Part shown: positions 5,904 through 9,511 of the stretch, piece by piece
How the letters are laid out: every line of letters starts with the position of its first letter
Position numbering within the stretch: the first letter of the stretch is position 1
Source: an uncultured Ardenticatenia bacterium
GTDB lineage: Bacteria > Chloroflexota > Anaerolineae > Promineifilales > Promineifilaceae
DNA: 9,511 nucleotides
NCBI GenBank assembly: GCA_937858165.1
Contig: CALLZA010000661.1
Span: forward strand, 1 to 9,511
Reading direction: 5' to 3'
Program-made: the position numbers and the translations under genes
Notes under the pieces: model-generated
Seen by the model: only the letters and a program-made list of their open reading frames with translations
Databases searched by the model: none
What the model was told of the DNA's origin: nothing

Positions 5904-6464
5904 TTAATTGAACAGATGAGCGAACATCTCCGGCTTCAGCACGGCGATGAACGGCAGATTGCGATAGAGCTCATCAAAGTCCAGCCCATAGCCGACGACA
6001 AACTCATCCGGGATGTCGAAGCCGATGTAGTCTACATCGACCGGCACTTCGCGCCGGGCGGGCTTGTTGAGCAGGGTACAGATGCGCAGCGACGCCGGCG
6101 CGCGCGAGAGCAGATTGCGGCGCATGTAAGCCAGGGTGCGTCCGCTGTCGATAATGTCCTCGACAATGAGCACGTGGCGGCCGTCGAGCGGCGCTTTCAG
6201 ATCCATGATGATCTGCACCGCGCCGCTGCTGCTGGTGCCGCGGCCATAGCTGGAGATGCCCATGAAGTCGAGGCTGTGGGGCCGGCTCAGGGCGCGGCTC
6301 AGATCGCCCAGGAAGACGTAGGCCCCTTTCAGGACGCAGATCAGCAGCAGATCGTCTACGTCGGCATAGTCGGCTTCGATTTGGGCCGCCAGGGCGCGGA
6401 CGCGGTCGCGCAACGTTGGCTCATCGATCAGGATGCTGGCAATGTCATCGTGAAGATTGCGCAT
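5904..6464 (-). CDS. hpt: Hypoxanthine phosphoribosyltransferase
   Basis: The enzyme makes IMP (and often GMP) from hypoxanthine or guanine and PRPP in purine salvage. The 186-residue protein has LLICVLKGAYVFLGDL (about 39-54) and the PRPP-binding loop VLIVEDIIDSGRTL (about 99-112). Near the C-terminus it has YIGFDIPDEFVVGYGLDFDELYRNLPFI, which holds the purine-binding aromatic and acidic residues. Length and motifs are normal for bacterial Hpt. I chose the ATG at 6462-6464 because it gives the usual length and has GGAG about nine bases upstream. That GGAG lies inside the last codons of tdk, and the tdk stop is only two bases before this start, so translation is probably coupled. The frame remains open further upstream, but that part only overlaps tdk. 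Confidence 0.95.
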   Translation of the reverse strand: MRNLHDDIASILIDEPTLRDRVRALAAQIEADYADVDDLLLICVLKGAYVFLGDLSRALSRPHSLDFMGISSYGRGTSSSGAVQIIMDLKAPLDGRHVLIVEDIIDSGRTLAYMRRNLLSRAPASLRICTLLNKPARREVPVDVDYIGFDIPDEFVVGYGLDFDELYRNLPFIAVLKPEMFAHLFN

Positions 6465-6466
6465 GA

Positions 6467-7072
6467 CTATCGCTCCATTGAAAGTTCGCTGGGCTGAAGA
6501 GTGGTCAGTACCTGGTGGCATTGGCGGCAACGCGCCTCGTAGACTTCGGCCGCACCGACGAGCACCACCGGGTCGTCGAACGCTGCTGGTCGCCCCTCAA
6601 TCAGGCGCTGCGTGCGGCTGGCTTCCTCGCCACAAACGACACAGATAGCGTGCAGCTTGTCCACGTGCTCGGCCCGGGCCAGCAGCGCCGGCATGGGGCC
6701 AAAGGGCAGGCCGCGAAAGTCCAAGTCCAGCCCGGCGCAGATGACGCGGATGCCGACGTCGGCCAGATGATCACAGACGGCGATGATGCCGTTGTCGAAG
6801 AACTGCGCTTCGTCAATGGCCACGACGGTCGTCTGTGGGTCGAGCGCGTCGAGGATGTCGGCGGCACGCAAGACAGGTTGAGCCTCGAAGTCCAGCCCGT
6901 TGTGGGACGTCACCTTCTCGACGTGATAGCGCTGGTCGATGGTCGGCTTGAACGCCTGCACCTGCTGGCGGGCGATGACGGCACGACGCAGGCGGCGGAT
7001 CATCTCCTCCGTCTTGCCGCTGAACATACTGCCGCAGATCAACTCGATGCTGCCGCGCGAATGCTTGCTCAT
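6467..7072 (-). CDS. tdk: Thymidine kinase (type II)
   Basis: This cytoplasmic enzyme phosphorylates thymidine to dTMP using ATP in pyrimidine salvage. The 201-residue protein has the P-loop [10 protein letters not shown] (14-23) and the Walker B-like segment [10 protein letters not shown] (83-92), with E88 as the expected catalytic base. The zinc site is CVVC (C144, C147) and CRQC (C182, C185). All four metal ligands are present, and the length is normal. The ATG at 7070-7072 is preceded by AGGAGG only three bases away, a rather short spacing. No promoter is evident in the 96-bp gap after rpmE, which contains a terminator. Transcription may therefore come by read-through from the ribosomal protein operon or from a promoter I cannot see. 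It is followed two bases later by hpt. Confidence 0.95.
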   Translation of the reverse strand: MSKHSRGSIELICGSMFSGKTEEMIRRLRRAVIARQQVQAFKPTIDQRYHVEKVTSHNGLDFEAQPVLRAADILDALDPQTTVVAIDEAQFFDNGIIAVCDHLADVGIRVICAGLDLDFRGLPFGPMPALLARAEHVDKLHAICVVCGEEASRTQRLIEGRPAAFDDPVVLVGAAEVYEARCRQCHQVLTTLQPSELSMER

Positions 7073-7082
7073 ATGCCTCCTG

Positions 7083-7122
7083 AAAGCGAAAAGGGCAGAT
7101 ACGCCGCTAGACGTATCTGCCC
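7083..7122 (-). terminator. Intrinsic terminator after rpmE
   Basis: On the minus strand GGGCAGATACG (7122-7112) pairs perfectly with CGTATCTGCCC (7103-7093) around an 8-base loop. TTTTCGCTTTC follows. It ends the rplU-rpmA-rpmE unit but lies only about ten bases before the tdk ribosome binding site, so it may set a lower level of tdk-hpt-cca expression through read-through. Confidence 0.92.
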
Positions 7123-7168
7123 ATTATCGCCCTGAAACCGGTTTAAGACAAAAGCGCCGGCCCGCCGT

Positions 7169-7615
7169 TTAGCTGATCAGTTCTTCGTCGCGCAGGGCGC
7201 GCTTAATCTTGATCAGCGCCGTTTGGCCGATGCCCTGCAAGGCCAGCACGGCGTCGTCACCTTGCTTCAACAGGGCCAGCAGGTCGCCATAAGTTGTCAG
7301 ACCGGCGTCGCGCAGAGCGTTGGTGGCCCGCGTGCCCAGGTCCATCATGTCGATGTCGTAATTCTCGGGCATGCTGCGCTGCTTGGTCGTCTCGGTTGTC
7401 GTCTGGATGTCCTGGCGACGTTGTAGGCGACGCATGAAGCGGTCAACCTGGCCCTCGGTGTCCATCAGGCGCTGCGTGCCGGTATAGAACGGGTGCGTGC
7501 CCGACCAGACTTCGACGACGATCTGCGGCCGGGTCGAACCGACGGTCATGACGACCTCGCCTTCGACAATGACCTTGGCGTCGGGATACCACTTGGGATG
7601 GGTGTTTTCCTTCAC
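7169..7615 (-). CDS. rpmE: Ribosomal protein bL31 with C-terminal RNA polymerase alpha-CTD-like domain
   Basis: Residues 1 to about 68 are bL31 of the long (type A) form and align with E. coli L31 without gaps through HPF-TG (41-46) and VDRF (57-60). The four zinc-ligand positions of E. coli L31 (16, 18, 37, 40) are Ile, Glu, Trp and Thr here, and the protein has no cysteine, so this part is a zinc-free form. A polar, Thr/Gln/Arg-rich linker (about 66-88) leads to a second domain (about 90-145). There [21 protein letters not shown] and [16 protein letters not shown] match the helix-hairpin-helix fold of the RNA polymerase alpha C-terminal domain. R96 and N99 correspond to the DNA-contacting R265 and N268 of E. 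coli alpha. L31 is normally about 70 residues; this is 148. The start is GTG (7613-7615), six bases after the rpmA stop, with its ribosome binding site in the rpmA end. Confidence 0.9.
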   Translation of the reverse strand: MKENTHPKWYPDAKVIVEGEVVMTVGSTRPQIVVEVWSGTHPFYTGTQRLMDTEGQVDRFMRRLQRRQDIQTTTETTKQRSMPENYDIDMMDLGTRATNALRDAGLTTYGDLLALLKQGDDAVLALQGIGQTALIKIKRALRDEELIS

Positions 7616-7621
7616 GATGCC

Positions 7622-7897
7622 TTACTCCCCGATGCTCTCGGCCGTGGCCAGAGGATAGACGCTGATGAGCTTGCGGCCCAGACGGGTCTCGAACGTCACC
7701 TGCCCATCGATCAGGGCGTAGATGGTGTAGTCGCTGCCCACGCCGACATTGTTGCCGGGGTGGAACTGGGTACCCTTCTGGCGAACGATGATCATGCCGG
7801 GGCCGACGAATTCGCCGCCATAGCGCTTGATGCCCAGGCGCTGGGCGTTGCTGTCGCGGCCGTTGCGGGAAGACCCGCTACCTTTCTTGTGTGCCAT
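7622..7897 (-). CDS. rpmA: Ribosomal protein bL27
   Basis: This large-subunit protein sits near the peptidyl transferase centre, with its N-terminal tail reaching the tRNA acceptor ends. The 91-residue sequence is typical: [20 protein letters not shown] at the start, then [36 protein letters not shown]. The tail begins directly with AHKKG, so there is no cleavable N-terminal extension of the kind found in Firmicutes. The ATG (7895-7897) is preceded by AGGAGAG about nine bases upstream. It lies 32 bp after rplU and 6 bp before rpmE, the usual L21-L27 gene pairing. Confidence 0.98.
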   Translation of the reverse strand: MAHKKGSGSSRNGRDSNAQRLGIKRYGGEFVGPGMIIVRQKGTQFHPGNNVGVGSDYTIYALIDGQVTFETRLGRKLISVYPLATAESIGE

Positions 7898-7929
7898 TTT
7901 AGTACTCTCCTGGCCTCCATCCGGCCGGA

Positions 7930-8244
7930 CTAGCCCGCGACGATCTGATCGATGCGCAGGCGGGTGTAATCTTGCCGATGACCGCGCCGCCGGCGATAAC
8001 GCAACTTCGCCCGGTACTTCCAGACGAGAATCTTCTTGCCGCGGTACTGCTCCACGACGGTCGCCTTCACGGTGGCCCCGGAAATCGTCGGCTGCCCCAC
8101 CTGTACCGCTTCGCCATTGGCGAGCAGCAGGACATTCGTCAACTCCACCTGGTCACCGACTTCATAGGGCAGCTTCTCGACAGAGAAGGTATGGCCCTCT
8201 TCGGCGCGGTATTGCCGGCCACCACTTTCCACAATTGCGTACAC
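7930..8244 (-). CDS. rplU: Ribosomal protein bL21
   Basis: This 104-residue large-subunit protein binds 23S rRNA. It shows the family pattern: [16 protein letters not shown] at the start, then [14 protein letters not shown]. The basic RNA-binding end is [20 protein letters not shown], followed by YTRLRIDQI. The start codon is GTG (8242-8244), with GGAGG (8251-8255) six bases upstream. It is the first gene of the rplU-rpmA-rpmE operon. A consensus promoter lies about 110 bp upstream, and a terminator-like hairpin sits directly before the ribosome binding site, suggesting control of the operon in its leader. Confidence 0.98.
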   Translation of the reverse strand: MYAIVESGGRQYRAEEGHTFSVEKLPYEVGDQVELTNVLLLANGEAVQVGQPTISGATVKATVVEQYRGKKILVWKYRAKLRYRRRRGHRQDYTRLRIDQIVAG

Positions 8245-8249
8245 GTTTG

Positions 8250-8287
8250 ACCTCCAAAAAGAACCGGCATCCGTACAGAGATGCCGG
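8250..8287 (-). promoter_or_regulatory. Putative attenuator hairpin in the rplU leader
   Basis: On the minus strand CCGGCATC (8287-8280) pairs perfectly with GATGCCGG (8271-8264) around an 8-base loop. TTCTTTTT follows, then immediately the GGAGG ribosome binding site of rplU. This is the layout of an intrinsic terminator within a 5' leader. L21 leaders that regulate this operon are known in Firmicutes; this one is only analogous in position. A candidate competing pairing is AACCG (about 8304-8300) with CGGTT (8267-8263). The regulation is inferred. Confidence 0.65.
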
Positions 8288-8357
8288 CTTCCGTCACTTC
8301 GGTTGCTTGTTCACTCCGCGCTACGGGCGTGGTTGGTGACCCGCGTCGCGAATAGGA

Positions 8358-8386
8358 ATTATAGGGGATGGCGCGCCGCTTGTCAA
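8358..8386 (-). promoter_or_regulatory. Consensus sigma70 promoter of the rplU-rpmA-rpmE operon
   Basis: On the minus strand TTGACA (8386-8381) and TATAAT (8363-8358) are both perfect and separated by exactly 17 bases. Transcription should begin near 8350, giving a leader of about 105 bases. Such strength suits ribosomal protein genes and leaves room for leader-based control. Confidence 0.93.
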
Positions 8387-8389
8387 ACG

Positions 8390-8507
8390 CGTTCGAACAG
8401 AAGGCGTAGCACGCAGATACGCTGATTGAGCTGATAAGCGTTTCTGAATCAGTGAGCAGCAGCCAAATCTACGTCAACTGCGTGCCATTTCACAATCTGC
8501 GATTGGT
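8390..8507. other. Intergenic spacer with degenerate short repeats
   Basis: This spacer lies between the rplU promoter and the stop of the minus-strand CxxC protein. It contains loosely repeated words (GCAGATACGCTGAT, CTGATTGAGCTGAT, TCTACGTCAACTGCG). No open frame with coding character, tRNA or clear hairpin terminator is visible. It may be a decayed dispersed repeat. Confidence 0.4.
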
Positions 8508-8987
8508 CTACAGTTGATCGGTGCCGGATGGACGCACCCAGAGCCATTCCATATCGTCGAGCGGCTCATCGCCGGCGTGGTTGTTGGCCGCTTCGTCGTC
8601 CGTTCCGTTGTCGTCCGCGTCGCCGGCCTCATTGCCCAGCGCGGGCATGGCCGTCTCGACCCAGTCGACGTCGCCCGTGTCACGAAAGACGGAGGCCGCG
8701 CGACGCGGGCGATATTCGCCCGGCTCGGCCGCGCTGTCGACCGGCGCGACGCGGGCATCAGGATCGAAGCGCAGCAAAGCTGCTTCCAGCTCCGCCTCGC
8801 GTTCGAGTGACTGTTCGCGGCGGCCAATGCGCAGCCCGCGCCAGGTGCAGTTGCGGCAGGCGTAGCGATAGGCGGGGACGGCGGGCCGGGCGTAGAAACG
8901 GGGGCCCAAGAGCCCCGGGACGCGCACCAAAACCCGGGCCGCGCACCCCGGGCTGCCATCCCCCCGCCCGGACTGGATGGTTCGCAT
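8508..8987 (-). CDS. Unrecognised CxxC-containing protein with acidic C-terminus, 5' end probably chimeric
   Basis: I cannot assign a function. The readable part has RYACRNCTWRGLRIG (about 41-55), the second half of a zinc-ribbon-like unit (C44, C47). The expected first CxxC is absent from the upstream residues. A charged helical stretch follows (REQSLEREAELEAALLRF), then a long Asp/Glu/Asn-rich tail (about 118-148) and the end DDMEWLWVRP. The frame stays open upstream of the ATG at 8985-8987 to a stop at 9012-9014, and no ribosome binding site marks a start. In the same interval the sequence becomes unusually rich in C and G runs. Strong plus-strand coding begins beyond it. I infer the true N-terminus is lost at a junction between about 8900 and 9015. 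Reliable coding is about 8508-8900. Confidence 0.5.
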   Translation of the reverse strand: MRTIQSGRGDGSPGCAARVLVRVPGLLGPRFYARPAVPAYRYACRNCTWRGLRIGRREQSLEREAELEAALLRFDPDARVAPVDSAAEPGEYRPRRAASVFRDTGDVDWVETAMPALGNEAGDADDNGTDDEAANNHAGDEPLDDMEWLWVRPSGTDQL

Positions 8988-9017
8988 CGTGGGATGCCAC
9001 TGCCAGGGGCTTCATAA

Positions 9018-9240
9018 CGAAGAATCGGGGGAGCCTCCCAGGTGGAGTCGTGCCGCCATGGTTTTCCGGTGTTCGTTGGCGATGTGGCCGGGGTCGCCGT
9101 GCCGACCACCACCATCAAGGTGAACGCGTTGGGCGTCGATACCGACACGGTCACGATGACCGGTGGTCGCGTCGGGCTTACCCGTGCGGTAGACACCCTG
9201 GCATCGGTCGAAATCATCGGGCTGGATGGCGATGCCGCCG
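9018..9240 (+). CDS. Unidentified plus-strand coding fragment, ends not defined
   Basis: The frame opens after a TAA at 9015-9017. From about 9069 it encodes VFVGDVAGVAVPTTTIKV, then NALGVDTDTVTMTGGRVGLT and RAVDTLASVEIIGLDG. Residue composition and strong G/C bias at third codon positions suggest true coding. I do not recognise the family. Beyond about 9240 the frame stays open, but its product turns Arg-rich, while the coding signal moves to the next frame (the FAD-subunit fragment). No start with a ribosome binding site is visible. It is most easily explained as part of a gene joined to foreign sequence at one or both ends. Confidence 0.35.
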
Positions 9241-9511
9241 GAGCTCAAGCTCGCCGTCGTCGCTGCGGCGGCGCTGGCCGCGCTCGGGTCCGGCGCGCGG
9301 GTGCTGGCGGGCGGGACCGACCTTTATCCGGCGGCCGGGCCGCGGCTGGCGGGGCCGGTGGTCGACCTGATGGCGCTGCCGGGGATCGGCGGGCTTGTCC
9401 TTGGCCCACAGGGCCTGCGGATCGGTGCCGGCACAAGCTGGACCGCGGTGGCCGAGGCCGCTTTGCCGCCCGCATGTGCTGCCTTGCAGCAGGCCGCAAG
9501 GATGGTTGGCG
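9241..9511 (+). CDS. FAD-binding subunit of a molybdenum hydroxylase (xanthine/CO dehydrogenase type), fragment
   Basis: The frame beginning near the ATGs at 9226 and 9232 reads ALAALGSGARVLAGGTDLYP, then VVDLMALPGIGGL and LRIGAGTSWTAVAEA, and runs off the window. ARVLAGGTDLYP is the FAD-pyrophosphate-binding loop of the medium subunit (CoxM/XdhB-like). RIGAGTSWTAV is its next conserved block. In the holoenzyme this subunit passes electrons from the molybdenum and Fe-S centres through FAD. The usual N-terminal opening (a YxRP-type motif before the helix) is absent: the first residues are MAMPPELKLAVV, so the left end is probably a junction and not a true start. Very high G/C content and the lack of partner genes suggest origin from another organism, perhaps a proteobacterium. 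The right end is cut by the window. Confidence 0.75.

Noticed and set aside
8474..9217. Minus-strand frame of 247 codons and plus-strand frame of 280 codons near the right end
   Set aside because: Both are Arg/Ser/Pro-rich shadows that cross the suspected junctions; better-supported frames explain each part.
216..9511. CRISPR array, toxin-antitoxin, phage-defence system or tRNA gene
   Set aside because: No regularly spaced repeats, paired small toxin/antitoxin-like genes, nuclease or helicase genes, or tRNA-like cloverleaf sequences were found by reading both strands.

Overview
The window reads as an assembled contig from a high-GC, free-living bacterium. It is most likely a member of the Chloroflexota (Anaerolineae/Caldilineae-like). 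That placement is an inference from protein style: a DUF2203 protein, an ErpA-type protein with a Cys-rich tail, a cysteine-free long-form L31 with an extra C-terminal domain, and short palindromes between genes. No single marker proves it. Sigma70-type promoters and intrinsic terminators are unusually clear.

Both ends are suspect. Bases 1-215 are not genomic. They hold low-complexity T/G-rich sequence, a poly-T run, and then the Illumina P7 primer, an i7 index matching Nextera N702, and the Nextera transposase end. Genomic sequence starts at 216 and cuts off an alpha/beta-hydrolase gene. At the right end, past about 8900, reading frames change strand and frame several times. The last 270 bases encode a fragment of an FAD subunit of a molybdenum hydroxylase, which looks foreign to the rest.

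The middle, about 216-8500, is coherent. Left to right: a membrane-anchored hydrolase fragment (-); an apparently intact ISKra4-type insertion sequence with perfect 23-bp terminal inverted repeats (886-2330); then three + strand genes, erpA (Fe-S carrier), a DUF2203 gene and folE (GTP cyclohydrolase I), each followed by a hairpin terminator. erpA and folE each have their own near-consensus promoter. Convergent to these is a minus-strand block running from a perfect TTGACA-N17-TATAAT promoter near 8386: rplU (L21), rpmA (L27), rpmE (L31), a terminator, then tdk, hpt and a CCA-adding enzyme gene.

The minus-strand block combines ribosomal proteins with nucleotide salvage (thymidine kinase, hypoxanthine phosphoribosyltransferase) and tRNA 3'-end maturation. 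The leader before rplU contains a terminator-like hairpin abutting the Shine-Dalgarno, which suggests attenuation control.

I found no new defence, mobile or biosynthetic system. The most interesting biological feature is L31 carrying a C-terminal helix-hairpin-helix domain resembling the RNA polymerase alpha-subunit C-terminal domain. The most important practical feature is the adapter and chimera contamination at the two ends.
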